64,000 bases of DNA from Adineta vaga (GCA_021613535.1 CP075494.1:248001-312000), one strand, 5' to 3'; positions 34,153-46,315 are shown, numbered from the stretch's first letter. Numbers and translations are program-made. The notes: generated from the letters alone by a model not told the origin.

Positions 34153-35216
34153 TCAATACTTGATTGAATGGAACAAAAAGTTAGACGAAGAATTAATCAA
34201 TCTAAAAGAGAAGAAATGATGCCAAAGATCTGTACAATAAATATTTAGAAAACCTGAATTTGATTCAATGTCGAATTTTTCTATTCGATGATTGAGTGTA
34301 TCAAAGATATAAAGATTACCACATTTATTGAATAATAGATCACTAGGCGCCCATAGCTGATCTATTTCATTTCCATTACCATTTTCACCAACGACAATAA
34401 TTCCTGTTGTGGCATTTTTCATCCATTTCGTTACACGATGATTCGATTTATCCGCTATATATATCGAATAATCTTTGTTGATAAAGAAAAACATTGTTAT
34501 TTTGAGTTGATCGAAATCATTTCCTGTTGTCTCTCTACCTGAAATGAGAATGCTTTCATTATAAACTTCAATTTTCCATTGTTTAACTTGCTGTTGATGC
34601 CAATTACTGATACTAACATAAAGATATCCATTGTCATCCAGTGCTAAACCATTACAAAGAACTTTCGAGATCATTACTTCTCCATTTGTTTTATTTTTAA
34701 GAGACCATCTAAGTATTCCTTGATTTCCTATATCGCAAATAATAATTGAATCTGTCTTTTAATCAACAATGATATCAGCTGGTTTCCATAATTTTGTTTC
34801 TATAACGCGATTTTTGCTCATTTCAGCAAGATAAATAGTTTCATTATCATCCATATACATAGGATTGAGATCGAAACTGGATTCATCAAAATCAACTTGA
34901 TGGGAAACAGTTATCCGATTCTGTTGTATTAGTAATTATGTCATGTAATGGAACTATAAGAAAGCAAAAGTAAATATTCAATACATAAACTAATCATTAT
35001 GTTCACAAAATTCATCTCATTTTATAGTATATCTCTGTCTGTTATTATTGCTACTGATGCTGTTGTTGTTGTTGTTGTTGCTATGGTACTGGTTTTCATT
35101 TTTCTGTGATGTACAAGAACCGTTGGGACAATGATAATTATCGGAATTAATATGATACAGACTATAATCAGGATACATCTTTCGTAAAGAATATGTTCAC
35201 ATAGGAGATTTTCCAT
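34153..35216 (-). pseudogene. Membrane-anchored NHL-repeat protein, broken
   Basis: The minus-strand frame at 35216-35022 starts with ATG, has a hydrophobic membrane segment (residues about 14-36), then a basic stop-transfer and a Thr run. About 150 bases later, after a good acceptor (TTATAG near 34973), a frame with NHL blades runs to 34153: MYMDDNETIYLAEMSKNRVI, IADKSNHRVTKW, LLFNKCGNLYIFDTLNHRIE. It is interrupted by TAA at 34761-34759. No GT donor fits the end of the first exon. The architecture (anchor, Thr linker, NHL propeller) mirrors other bdelloid NHL proteins, but this copy looks inactive. Confidence 0.65.
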
Positions 35217-36099
35217 CGATTGATTGATGATTCATTTGAATTACGAACAGGTGTTGGTGACTGAAACTAATGAAAATTATTTTTTTATTAACTTTTCCTT
35301 GCACATATCGTTTTCATACGTTATTGTCAATTTCAATATTTGATATATCGTTCAACTTTATCATGGTTCTGATGATCTAATAACTGAAATTTAATGTGAA
35401 TTGCAGAGAAAAGAAATCGACGAAGAAGAATAATAGTTGGTTGTGTTCTAGAAAAAGAAAATCATGTTTAGGGAAAGAACATTATTTTATGAAAACATGA
35501 TTGTTATGATAAAAAACGTTTTTGTAACTATGCAAATGGATATGTGTTCAACTGTCAGTTTTTTTGTGAATCATCAGACCTGATTACTATACCAAAATGT
35601 CAGATGGGAATATTTTGAACGTTCTTTTTTTGCAGCAGAAACATTCATTATCTAAAATTTGTTTTGCAGATATATTTTTTATTGAAAACGCTTATTATAA
35701 ATCTTTTGTCTTTAATTTCGACTTGCATGAGAAACAAATCTATTTCGGATAGTAATAAAAAAAATGATCCTATCTATAACATGATCAATATGTATGGTAA
35801 ATTGAGAGGTGAAGGTATGGACGTTATCTTCATCGCAGATGCACATTCTTATTTACATCTACCGTCACTCTCATCCAAATGGGAAGGTGAAAGTCATAAC
35901 TTGCGATCCACAAAAACTGAGTAAAATACCGACAAGCGATTCTCATAGTCAGAGATGTAAGTATTCTTTTCGATATTTTGCCATGTTAACCTGTGTCAAG
36001 AAAGTCTTAGGACAAAATGTCCGTTCGTTTTTCGAGCACATAAAAGCTACTTGTGAGAATTAAAATTAGTTGATAAGAAGCAGAATTTGGGTTCTTTTC
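35217..36099. other. Noncoding interval left of the LTR-like repeat
   Basis: The frames 35664-35924 and 35809-36063 overlap and carry no motif I recognise. Nothing else is seen. Confidence 0.3.
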
Positions 36100-36484
36100 A
36101 AATATTGTGACAATCTCAATGATTGTACACTTTCTTTCTGCTTCTCACACACTATGATATTTGTCCTTGAAATATGCTTCTTCCTCTTTCTTCTCCGTTC
36201 TTCTCGTATGTCGATGAGTCAACCGATCATCTTCTATTTTCCTTCTCCCTGGTTGCACCTAGATACTAACCTTCTATCTTGCATATCCATTAGAGAGATA
36301 TCGATACACACATATAACCTGGATTTTACATATTATCTAGAGAATTTGATACTTTTCTGTAGCGTAACACTCTATGTACCAAGGACTATATAAGGACGAG
36401 GGAAATACAGTATAGATACGATTTCTTTGGATGAAATAAAAGAATACACATACTATTTCTCATCTCTAACATCAGAAATCGTCA
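36100..36484 (+). repeat. LTR-like dispersed repeat, copy B
   Basis: It matches copy A at 26640-26999 block by block and adds a TATA-like CTATATAAGGACGAGGG at 36387-36403 followed by GAAATAAAAG at 36434, the order promoter then polyadenylation signal expected within an LTR. The match ends ATCAGAAATCGTCA at 36483, right where the Tc1 element's readable left arm begins. Confidence 0.55.
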
Positions 36485-36486
36485 CA

Positions 36487-38075
36487 ATCCAATTTTTACT
36501 AATGCGTTATCTGTCACCCCTAGTATATACACAAAAAATTTCCATTCAAAATTCTAATTTTGTTCGATTGTTATTAAAAGAAAAAAATATATATGCAATT
36601 TTTCATCGTACCCAAATTTTTCAACAAGAACAGATAAGACAAATTAATGCGTCTATACGTGTCTATATATCTTTTTTTTCAGTCCAGTTGGACAATACAC
36701 ATACTTTAACATATCTAAGAGACGTTTGCGAATTATTTAAAACTATTTTTCTTCATATATAAATTTGTAAAAAAGGATGAAAACTACAAGAAAAGAACAT
36801 TCAAACGAATTTCGAGAAAAGGTTGTAGAACATTTCTTAAACGGCGATTCCGAACCCGATATAGCTACACATATGATATGTTCAAGAAATACAGTTCATT
36901 CCATAATTGTAAAATATAAAAAACCAAATGCATTGGAAATATTTTGGGCCGTGGACGAAAACGAAAAACAACAGCACGTGTTGACAAAGCCATCCAGCGC
37001 AAAATTAAAGCAGATCGTCGAAAATCAGAACGAATTGTACGGCAGGAAATCGAGACAGAACTTGGTGTAGTAATATACAATCAAACGGTCCGCCGTCGTC
37101 TTCATGAAATTGGGTTATATGATCGTGTTGCACGAAAAAAGCCATACGTGAATAAGTCCAATCGACTTAAACCTTTAAAATATGTCAAAATGTATCAAGA
37201 CAATGGTATGGAATTCTGGGAACGTGTGTTATGGACTGACAAATCGAAATTCAATATGTTCGGAAGCGATAGAAAGGTTATGGTATGGAGAACACCAAAA
37301 GAAGAATATCATCCATAATGTACAGTACCAACGGTAAAACATGCAGGAGGAAATGTCAAAGTTTGTGGCTGTTTTGCCTGGAATGGAGTGGGAAATCTAG
37401 CTTTTATTGACGGTAATATGACGGGAGAAATGTACAAGGACATCCTGGAAAAGAACTTGGTTGAATCTGCTACAAAATTGAATTTGCATAATCAAATGGT
37501 ATTCCAACAGGATAATGATCCGAAGCACACATCTCGTGTTGTGAAGAATTGGATCAATAATCAAGGATTTGAATGCTTGTTTTGGGCATCTTTTTCACCG
37601 GATATGAATCCAATTGAACATCTTTGGGATGAACCTGAACGTCGAATGCAGAAACATCAACCAAAGAACGAAGATCAATTGCGACAAACATTATTGGCTG
37701 AATGGGAAGGGATTGAATTGGCTGTAACGAAGAAGTTGGTTGAATCGGTACCAAATCGTTTATATGAATGTTCTCGTATGAAAGGACATCCAACAAAATA
37801 CTAAGACTTCGACGAAGTGTTTATGTATATACGAAAAAAATCACCAAAGTTTACTTGTTGAACAATTTTGGTACAATAAAAAATTGTATATGTATTTTTT
37901 TCTTTTAATAATAATCGAACAAAATTAGAATTTTGAATGGAAATTTTTGTGTATATACTAGGGGTGATAGATAACGTATTAGTGAAAATTGGATGACTTT
38001 GCTTCACTTTGCTATGAAAATATAGATGAAACAAAAAAGTTGAACTTGCTTGTTGATCAACTTTGGTACCCACTG
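36487..38075 (+). mobile_element. Tc1-family transposon with long inverted arms, left end missing
   Basis: Arms 36487-36628 and 37854-37994 are inverted copies of each other over about 140 bases (TTATCTGTCACCCCTAGTAT at left). The right side continues another 80 bases to CCCACTG at 38075 followed by TA, a normal Tc1-like terminus (CAGTGGGTACC inward). The left arm lacks this outer part and abuts the LTR-like repeat instead. Confidence 0.8.
36777..37803 (+). pseudogene. Tc1-type transposase, frameshift and stop
   Basis: The start is ATG 36777 with the helix-turn-helix KEHSNEFREKVVEHFLNGDS. The frame shifts by 36944 (GRGRKRKTTARVDKAIQ, an AT-hook-like GRPR region and second HTH). A TAA at 37316-37318 breaks the frame again, and coding continues in the same frame to 37803. 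The DD34E triad is visible: WTDKSKFN, QDNDPKHTS and SPDMNPIEHLW, with 34 residues between the second Asp and Glu. Two defects mean no active enzyme. Confidence 0.9.
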
Positions 38076-38329
38076 TAATTTATAGTATCTTAAGAATATT
38101 TTTTTTCATGGAAAGATCGAAAATTTACAGTTAAATTCCATACTTTTGGTTGATTTTAATAACTTTATTATTTCAGATAGAAATTCATACGTTTCTCAAG
38201 TTTAATATCCTCAAGGTAATGATACTGCATACAAAGAAAGTACACTGATTTTGCCACATGCTCAAACAATCAACAGAAATATTTTTTTCTCTTTCATTTC
38301 TTGCTTTATTTTCTATACAGTATTTTTAA

Positions 38330-38440
38330 CAATGTCAATGAAAATATTACATAAATTGAAAATCTTCCTAATGAACTTATTTATGAAATCTTTCGATATC
38401 TCGATTATTTTCATGTTGATTAGAGCTTTTGCCAATGTTA
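38330..38440 (+). pseudogene. F-box fragment
   Basis: A short frame reads NLPNELIYEIFRYLDYFHV, a textbook F-box start in the form common in bdelloids, then hits a stop. No leucine-rich part follows, so this is a stub. Confidence 0.55.
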
Positions 38441-38682
38441 ATTATGTGTGAAGTGAATGATATTTTGTCCTTACATCGTTATATACTTTGTTTTTGTAAT
38501 TCTTTTCTCTCACATCATTTCTCTTATCGATAAATAATAGAATGCGTACTGTCATTAATACAAGTTTAGAAATGGAATTGTCGTCTTGATATTAAACACA
38601 ACTTATCCAGTTTCTTGTAGAATACAGAGTAAATTATCCATCGTATATGTATGTGAAATCAGTATGAGATGAGAGATTTATT

Positions 38683-38736
38683 AGGGGTGTGAGTGTGGAT
38701 GAAGTTTAACATCCTTACACCCATACTCACACCCTA
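38683..38736. repeat. G-arm/C-arm hairpin repeat
   Basis: Left arm AGGGGTGTGAGTGTGGATG, right arm CATCCTTACACCCATACTCA plus CACCCT. Strongly paired. It sits just beyond the 3' end of the minus-strand relic at 38745. Confidence 0.8.
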
Positions 38737-38744
38737 CTGAGGTG

Positions 38745-39158
38745 GAGTAGCAAGTCTTCTAACTTATAAGTCATGATTTTATTGACCATTCTTATTCGTC
38801 CTGCTATAATTATTGATTCTGAAGCAATAAGTTGATTTCTTACTTGATTTATTTTATAAAATCCATTTATATAAGTACCACATAAAGCATCACTAAGAAA
38901 GAAGACTCAATTATTAAGAACATCAGGACTGTAAGTATAACAAACAAGTAGAAGTGTTTTTTGTTCATCGAGTGATAAAAGAAACCAACGTTTATAATTT
39001 GTAAAACGTTGAATATTAGAATCATTAGCACAATCAATGGCAAAACATACAGATTTTAAATAATACATTAAATGTGCAACATCATTATCTGGAATTGTTG
39101 CTACTTCACCTATTTGTTCGAGTTCAATTGCATTTCTTTGACGAAAAAAAACAGTCAT
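38745..39158 (-). pseudogene. Unknown conserved-looking gene with in-frame TGA
   Basis: The minus frame starts at 39158 (MTVFFRQRNAIELEQIGEVA) and runs to a TGA at 38909-38907. The same frame then stays open with equally coding-like sequence (VFFLSDALCGTYINGFYKIN, IASESIIIAGRIRMVNKIMT) until the hairpin at 38736. This suggests one gene with a nonsense codon. It includes two Cys and an aromatic-rich centre; I do not recognise the family. The hairpin may have replaced its 3' end. Confidence 0.5.
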
Positions 39159-39951
39159 TTGAAACTTTTATTAAAATATCGAAACGATTATTTATATTTT
39201 TTATTTCGAACGAAATTCTCTAAAATTGTGTTTTTTCCAACTTGTTTCATAAAGTATATGATTTCACATTTATTTAACAATTTTAGCTTTAAAATCAATA
39301 GAAAAGTAAAGATATTTTGCAGTTGATTATGACAAACAAATAAGATTTTTCACTTTTTTTTTATCGAATTTAAGAGATGAATTTATCAAGAAGAATGAAT
39401 AACTTAGTCTATACCTTAGAAACAGTGAACATATAGATAAATATTTACAAAGAAACAACACACACACACACTTTAAGGCCATGTTTTTTCTTGTTTTAAT
39501 CATTTATCTAGAGAGTGTAACGTGTCATTAGACAGAATGGACTAAATCTCGAAAGAAAAAAAAGCAGAAAAGAATAATATTAAAAATCTTTGTCATTTCT
39601 GTCTAATATAATTCATTAAGATTTTTCATACGATCTTTTATGTAATTCTTCTTTTTTGAAAATTAAATGAATATTTTCTTAGATATTTTTCAGTCGTATC
39701 TTTTATGATTATTTAATTCATTTCAAGGTCAACAAAGTCGTCACAAAGATTAGACAGAACGCAAACGAATACTATCATATATGTATATATTTAAACCTAT
39801 TTCTTTTCGATTTATAAGTACATTTCATCTTCTCTCTTTCGATATTATAGTCCATTCGGTCTATTGACGACCGACCAAATGAATGAACTATTTGGACGAA
39901 AAATTCAGTATAAAATGAAAAGTATTTGATCTCGAATTTTATTCGAAAATC
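39159..39951. other. Intergenic DNA with promoter of the DUF1254 gene
   Basis: AT-rich with a CACACACACA run near 39459. A TATAAAA box at 39909-39915 lies about 37 bases before the ATG at 39952 and is a likely core promoter. Confidence 0.45.
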
Positions 39952-41456
39952 ATGTCTAATCTTGTTATGCAGCTTTATCTTCTTATTCTTATCTTTTCAC
40001 TCAATTTATCGATCATTAATGCAGCAAAATATAAAAACAAGTCTCTCAATTCTGTAGAAGCACAAAAGATCGCCATTGATGTTTATGTATATGGTTATTC
40101 ACTTATCACCAGTGAAATAACTCGTGTACAAATGACCAATGTTGATGAAGCTAAAAATCTCAAAGCTCCTATGGGTCAATTTATAAATGCACGTCATTAT
40201 CCACCAGCAAATTATCGTGGTGTTACGACACCAAATGCAGATACACTTTACTCATTGGCATGGCTTGATCTTGATAATGAACCGTGGATTTTCTCACATC
40301 CTGATATGGCAAATCGATATTATCTCTTTCCTATGTACGATCTTTGGACATCAGTTATAGAATCACCTGGAAAACGTACTGCTGGTACAACTGCTGCTAC
40401 TTATATAATTACTGGTCCCAAATGGAAAGGAAAATTACCATTAACACTTCGAAAACGGTTCACAAAACATATCAAATCATCTACTCGATATTTGCTTATT
40501 CTCGGACGTACATATTGTACTGGAACAGCAGAAGATTATACTGCTGTACATCATCTTCAAGATCAATATTTATTAAAACCATTCAGTGATTTTGTTAACA
40601 ATAGAAATAGAACATTTCAACCTAAGATAGATCTTAATCCTGGATTTAGTATGACAGATGATGTACGTACCGTGATTAATAACATGAATATCTCTACCTA
40701 TTTCAATATGATGATGAAACTTTTGAAAGTAAGCGATTCAATTGAATATTGATTATTAAAGATAATTTTCAACATTATTTCTAGGACAATCCACCACTCA
40801 AACAAGATCGTCATATTATTAAAAAGATGGCTAAACTCGATCTTTTTCCTGGTCAAATATTTAATTGGAATAAATTCGGTGATCGTATTCAAGTCGCACT
40901 TAATCAAGTTCCAAAATTGGCTTTTAACAAAATCAGTTCTCTTCAAAATAAAAGTGGTACAATACAAAATGGTTGGTTGATACCAGAAGCTGCTGGTCGT
41001 TATGGTACTGACTATCTTCGTCGTGCTTATATTGCTGCATATGGTTGGGGAGCTAATCTACGTGAAGATGCAATTTATCCTCATACAACTGTCGATTCAA
41101 ATGGCAAAAAATTATCTGGAGAAAATAAATATGTAATTCATTTTACTAAAGATCAAACACCACCTGTTAATGCTTTTTGGTCAATTACAATGTATGATCA
41201 AGATTATTTTTTTGTACCTAATCCATTAAACAAATTCACTTTAAGTCCTCGAGATCCTTTGATTTATAATTCTAAAGATGGATCACTCGATCTTTATTTT
41301 CAACATACATCTCCTGAATTGAACAAACAAAATAATTGGTTACCAGCACCAAATGGATCTTTTATTCTTATGCTTCGTATGTATTGGCCAAAAGTTTGGA
41401 TTCATTCGATCAATAATATATCATGGGAAATTCCACCTGTTAAACAAATGTTATAA
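39952..41456 (+). CDS. DUF1254/DUF1214 secreted protein of bacterial type, one intron
   Basis: Exon 1 is 39952-40728, the intron 40729-40784 (GTAAGC..TTCTAG, 56 bp, phase 0) and exon 2 40785-41456, giving 482 residues. Residues 1-24 form a signal peptide. The N-terminal half has DUF1254 features (AIDVYVYGYSLITSEI; TTPNADTLYSLAWLDL; RYYLFPMYDLWT; GKRTAGTTAATYIITGP). The C-terminal half is DUF1214 (AAYGWGANLREDAIYP; PPVNAFWSITMYDQDYF; NWLPAPNGSFILMLRMYWP). This two-domain family is abundant in bacteria and some fungi and is of unknown biochemical role. The intron, the TATA box and the AT-rich codon use show it is settled in this genome; horizontal origin is inferred. Confidence 0.9.
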
Positions 41457-41599
41457 AAAAAAATAAATAAACTATTGTCTATTGTTATTCTCTAATGTTA
41501 TTTATCTTAATTTTCAATAAAAAGAATTCAATCGATTAAATTCAAAATAGTAAAATAATATTCATACTTCAAAAATTGAAGATAAAATGAAAGAATAAT

Positions 41600-42021
41600 A
41601 ATTTATAGAGATAATTGGAAAGAAATTATAAATGAACGATTTGTTGGATTTAAAAAGCGAATTGAGCAAATTCGATTAGCACGAAAAATAAAAGGAAATT
41701 CAATGAAGATGATAATATTCTTCAATCAAATGAACAACCTGTTGTAAAAAAAAGTTATGTAAAGATGATGAATTATTTAATTTAGACGAAGATTTCACTA
41801 ACAAAATGGATAAATCTGAAAAAGATATATTCATGAATTTACATCAACAAATAAAAACTTTTGAAAAGATTTTTTCCAATGGGAATACAATGATTAAAGG
41901 AGACATTTTCTATCTTTATAGACAATTATTAATACGAACATTGGATAAAATAAAAATGTATTTAACAGATGATGATTCTTCAACAACGTATCATTCAATT
42001 AAAATGACCACAAACAAATGA
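41600..42021 (+). pseudogene. Unknown gene fragment upstream of the ART-TPR gene
   Basis: Readable frames include NERFVGFKKRIEQIRLARKI near 41630-41690 and, after a frame change, an ATG frame at 41806-42021 beginning MDKSEKDIFMNLHQQIKTFE. Charged, helical sequence, with broken continuity between pieces. It could be the remnant of a gene or unannotated exons of an unknown gene. No family is recognised. Confidence 0.35.
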
Positions 42022-42297
42022 AATAAGTTAGAAATATATTTTTGTCCATTCCTTATCTTATAATATATTGCAAGTGAAAAAGAAATTTTCTCTTACATAG
42101 TAACATATGTCAACACAACAATAAATTGGTAGGAAGTAAAAACAAATCTTATCAGATCGAGTATTTTCATTCTTGGAAGAACAAAATTTATTTTCATTAT
42201 TGAAAACAAGATTAAATCGATAATAGCTAATAGTTCTATCGAAGATGAGACAAATAAGAAATCTGTCAATCCTCTTCAAAATGAACTTCAAGAAACA

Positions 42298-44940
42298 ATG
42301 AAAACTTCGACAACACAATTAAGAGATGCTCGTACAAGATACATTGACACAAATTTTCTTATCTGGTTGAACCCATATTACGACGAATTAAGCAACGATT
42401 GTCAAAAGTCAATTATCTCACTTCGATGTGTTAGTAAAACTGCGAAAATATTCAAAGATATTGATCAATGTATTGATTTTCTTACAGAGATAAGAACCGA
42501 GAAAGTATTCTTAATTGTACCTGATTCTATCAGTCAAATATTGGTACCTCTTATTCATATGGTACCTCAACTGAATGCCATATATGTAATGAGTACCAAT
42601 CCACAATATGAACAATCGATCAAATTTTGGTCAAAAGTACGAGGTATTTTCACAGATATTGACACAATTTGTGAACTATATAAACAAGATGCAAATTGTT
42701 TTGATCAAAACTCGATTTCTCTGAGTTTTATTTCGTCAAACGATGTATCAGATCAAAATTTAGATGAACTTGACGTGCCCTTTATGTACTCACAAATATT
42801 AAAAGAAATTCTACTAGAAATTGAATATAACGATCAATCGATTAAAGATTTGGTAGATTACTTTCGTGAATTGTACGATGAGAACGATCCAGAAATGCAA
42901 ATTATTGCTAAATTTGAACAAGATTATGATTCTCAAACACCGATATGGTGGTACACATATCCATCTTTTATCTATTCTATATTGAATCAGGTACTACGTA
43001 CTCACGAAACTCATAAAATTATCAAGATGGGATTTTTTATACGAGATCTACATCAACAAATCGAGCAACTTCATTTGAATCAATCAATTGATGACCGGTT
43101 GCAATCATTTATTGTCTATCGAGGTCAAGGTTTATCAAAATTAGATTTTGATAAAATGATGAAAACAAAAGGTGGACTGATGTCATTCAATAGTTTCTTG
43201 TCAACAAGTAAAGAACGAGATGTCGCCCTTCTCATAGCTGATAGTAATGGAATTAATGAACATCTCATAGGAATTCTCTTTGAGATAACAATTCATCGAT
43301 CGATATCATCAGCTCCTTTTGCTAGCCTGGATAATATCAGTTATTTTAAGCAGTTAGAACACGAAATTCTCTTCTCGATGCATACTGTTTTTCGGATCGA
43401 TGAAATCGAGCAGATCAACAACAGCAGCCATATCTGGCAAGTGAAACTAACTTTAACTAGCGATACTGATCAGTTGCTCAATTGTCTTACCGAATATATG
43501 CGATACGAAACTCGAGGAACAACAGGATGGGATCGATTGGGTCATTTATATATTAAACTAAACGAATACGACAAGGCTGAATCAGTGTATCAACTTTTAA
43601 TCGATGACCCGGAGCATGATAAAGATAGAGCACATATCTACTATATGCTGGCACACATTAAAGGACACAATAATGAATATATGGAGGCACTTTCTTTGTA
43701 TGAGAAAGCTCTTGTAATATATCAAACAACTCATCCATCTAATTCTCTCGACCTCGCCGTATGTTACAGCGGAATTGGTAACTCACACAAAAATATGCAC
43801 GATTACAAAAACGCACTTCTATTTCTGGAGAAAGCCCATGAAATTGCAAAAAAAGATTTCCCATCATATGATCATAATTTACTTCATTCATTTAAAAACA
43901 TGGGCTCTATGTACAAACTCTTGGGTGATCAAACCAAAGCACTTAGGTTCTATCAAGAAGCACTTAACATCGGAGAAAACTATCTTCCTCCTAATCATCC
44001 TACGCTAGCTGATATATACAACGCTATAAGTGCAATCTACTCTGAAATAGACGAAAATTCAAAAGCAATTTTGTTTGCTGAAAAAGCATTTGAAATTAAA
44101 CAAAAAAGCCTTCTTGCTAATCATCCATCTTTTTCTAGTTTATATGGTCGACTCGGTACAATATATCAGAATATTGGTCAATATTCGAAAGCACTTTATT
44201 TTTACGAACAAGAATGCCAACAAATGCAAAGAGCCCCTCGCATAAACCACTATTATTTGTTTGTTATTAACTACTGTATTGGAACAATATATTACCAAAT
44301 GTGCGAATACTCAAAAGCGCTTTCATCTCATGAAATTGCTCTAGAACACTACAATAAATCAGATCGTCAAGATGATTTGAATTCAACTGATATCCATAAG
44401 TCAATGGGTGTTATATACAAAAAAATGGGCGAATATTCTCAAGCCTTGCTAGCTTTTGAAAAAGTTCTTAAAATTCAACAACACTACCTTCCTCCAAACC
44501 ATTACAGTTTAGGTCGTACCTTCAATGATATCGGTTTAATATATTTTCACAAAGGAAACTATACCACAGCAGCACTTCCATATTTTGAAAAATTTCTTGA
44601 GATACAACAACAAACATCTTGTTCAAATCATTCGGATTTAGTTACTGCCTATAACAACATTAGTGGAATATATTGTAAAATGGGGCAATATTCTAAAGCA
44701 CTTCTATCTATTGAAAAAGCATTAGAACTAAAACAATACATTCCTTCTCGAGATGATGATGATAATTTTCCTATGCTATACAATACTCTTGGTTTTATTC
44801 ATTCCAGTATAGGTGATTATTTAAAGGCACTTTCGTATTATGAACTTGCTCTTAATATTACAGAAAGCACATTACCATCAGATCATCCTCATGTTCCACT
44901 ACTCAAAAAGAATATTAAACTATTGAAAGAAAAAATGTGA
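42298..44940 (+). CDS. Mono-ADP-ribosyltransferase fused to kinesin-light-chain-type TPRs
   Basis: A single-exon 880-residue protein; the ATG at 42298 is used, though the frame is open a little upstream. Residues about 210-395 form the ART domain: FIVYRGQG (Arg275), LMSFNSFLSTS (STS motif near 298-308) and LEHEILFSMHTVF with Glu354 and Glu356 as the ExE pair, the arginine-specific pattern. Residues about 400-870 contain about ten TPRs of the kinesin-light-chain type with 42-residue spacing (NMGSMYKLLGDQTKALRFYQ; SMGVIYKKMGEYSQALLAFE; TLGFIHSSIGDYLKALSYYE). TPRs bind partner proteins and so could choose the modification target. Residues 1-200 are alpha/beta and unassigned. The relic at 241-1020 is a decayed relative. 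Confidence 0.92.
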   Translation: MKTSTTQLRDARTRYIDTNFLIWLNPYYDELSNDCQKSIISLRCVSKTAKIFKDIDQCIDFLTEIRTEKVFLIVPDSISQILVPLIHMVPQLNAIYVMSTNPQYEQSIKFWSKVRGIFTDIDTICELYKQDANCFDQNSISLSFISSNDVSDQNLDELDVPFMYSQILKEILLEIEYNDQSIKDLVDYFRELYDENDPEMQIIAKFEQDYDSQTPIWWYTYPSFIYSILNQVLRTHETHKIIKMGFFIRDLHQQIEQLHLNQSIDDRLQSFIVYRGQGLSKLDFDKMMKTKGGLMSFNSFLSTSKERDVALLIADSNGINEHLIGILFEITIHRSISSAPFASLDNISYFKQLEHEILFSMHTVFRIDEIEQINNSSHIWQVKLTLTSDTDQLLNCLTEYMRYETRGTTGWDRLGHLYIKLNEYDKAESVYQLLIDDPEHDKDRAHIYYMLAHIKGHNNEYMEALSLYEKALVIYQTTHPSNSLDLAVCYSGIGNSHKNMHDYKNALLFLEKAHEIAKKDFPSYDHNLLHSFKNMGSMYKLLGDQTKALRFYQEALNIGENYLPPNHPTLADIYNAISAIYSEIDENSKAILFAEKAFEIKQKSLLANHPSFSSLYGRLGTIYQNIGQYSKALYFYEQECQQMQRAPRINHYYLFVINYCIGTIYYQMCEYSKALSSHEIALEHYNKSDRQDDLNSTDIHKSMGVIYKKMGEYSQALLAFEKVLKIQQHYLPPNHYSLGRTFNDIGLIYFHKGNYTTAALPYFEKFLEIQQQTSCSNHSDLVTAYNNISGIYCKMGQYSKALLSIEKALELKQYIPSRDDDDNFPMLYNTLGFIHSSIGDYLKALSYYELALNITESTLPSDHPHVPLLKKNIKLLKEKM

Positions 44941-46118
44941 TTATAAATTATTTATATACCGCACATATGTTTTTTGTTAAATTAAATGAAGAACTATTCA
45001 TTCTTAAAGATGAAACTCATTTGAAAGATACGTGTTACATCCCATAGGGTATATAATAGAAAATATGGATCACTGTGTGTTAGAACTTGTAAGTTAATAA
45101 TTCATATAGAAGTGAAGTTCGATGTAAACAAATGAATTTTTGTCGTTCATGTTGAAGATTTATTAAAACGTTGTTTTAACAATATTCTTCTATGCGTTCT
45201 ATACATTTTTTCCAACTTTTGTCTATTTTGATTATTATTTATCATTTTCACTTATCGTTTTTTATGACACAATTTAAGATAAACATCATGTTTCGTATAA
45301 AAGTATAAGAATTGAATAATTATCAAAAAAACCAGCTCACAATTATAATTTATATTGCTTGATCGATAAGTTAAAATAAGTTATATGTATTAATAAAAGA
45401 TTTCAATACATTTTGTTAGTTCTCTTTCTCGTGGTTTCATCTCTTTGTTCATTTCCTTTGATGACTTCCATGAAAGAATTAGTAGTGAATGATTTTAACT
45501 CATCTTTATCAAGTATAAAAGATTGAAAGGAAGGCAATGACAGTACAGTAGTATATCCTTCAAAAAAGACCTTAAATACGACTAGATCTACGAAATCAAT
45601 CGATATAACTTTTTACAGAGTTATTACTTGATACACCTAATCTAAGATATAATAGTGGAGACCTACAATAGTGGCATTATATTATCATTGTGATATTTGT
45701 TCTATTTTGCATTTGTGGTGCTGCAAAAAAGAAGGGTCATTGGATTAATACCAAAGCATGAGTTGAAGACTAATTGAAAATAAGATCGTTCTATATCATA
45801 CTAGTAAGAATTAAGATTCTTAAATGTCCTAGTTCAAATCAGAATTCCAATCTGAACTAGGATGATTCCGAACTCACCTATATTCTAAACGGTACTGTGA
45901 CATATATTTCTTTCTGTTCAATAGATTATGTTTTGATTTTGTTAGAGAAGACAATAAATATAAATAGTTGTTATTGTTATATCTACATATAGAATCTAAA
46001 ACAATCCATCATTCCACAATTATAACAAAAATAGTCATCGTTATTATATTCGATATACATATGCCTTGTTTTTTCAATTGTTTTCAAACATAATAGATTT
46101 TTTGTTTGGAACTAATTA
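44941..46118. other. Long AT-rich interval
   Basis: No gene, RNA or clear repeat is recognised. It includes the 3' region of the ART-TPR gene. Confidence 0.4.
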
Positions 46119-46315
46119 ATGGTAAAATTGATGAAATCAATCGTTGTTCTATGTATTTTTCTTTTCATGCTTCATTCAATGCTTCTTATCAATCATTTTT
46201 TTTTACAAAAAAAAAACATCTCTAAATATAATGCAGATACTTTTTCTATCATACGAAAGAAAAAAAACAATATATTGACAATACCGATCATTTTTTATTA
46301 TAACAAATATAGAAA

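Noticed and set aside
35664-36063. Overlapping plus-strand ORFs left of the LTR-like repeat
   Set aside because: No recognisable domain, and two frames overlap with equal claim, so no gene is called.
38907-38909. Selenocysteine or stop-codon recoding at an in-frame TGA
   Set aside because: No downstream recoding structure was recognised and the locus has other signs of decay.
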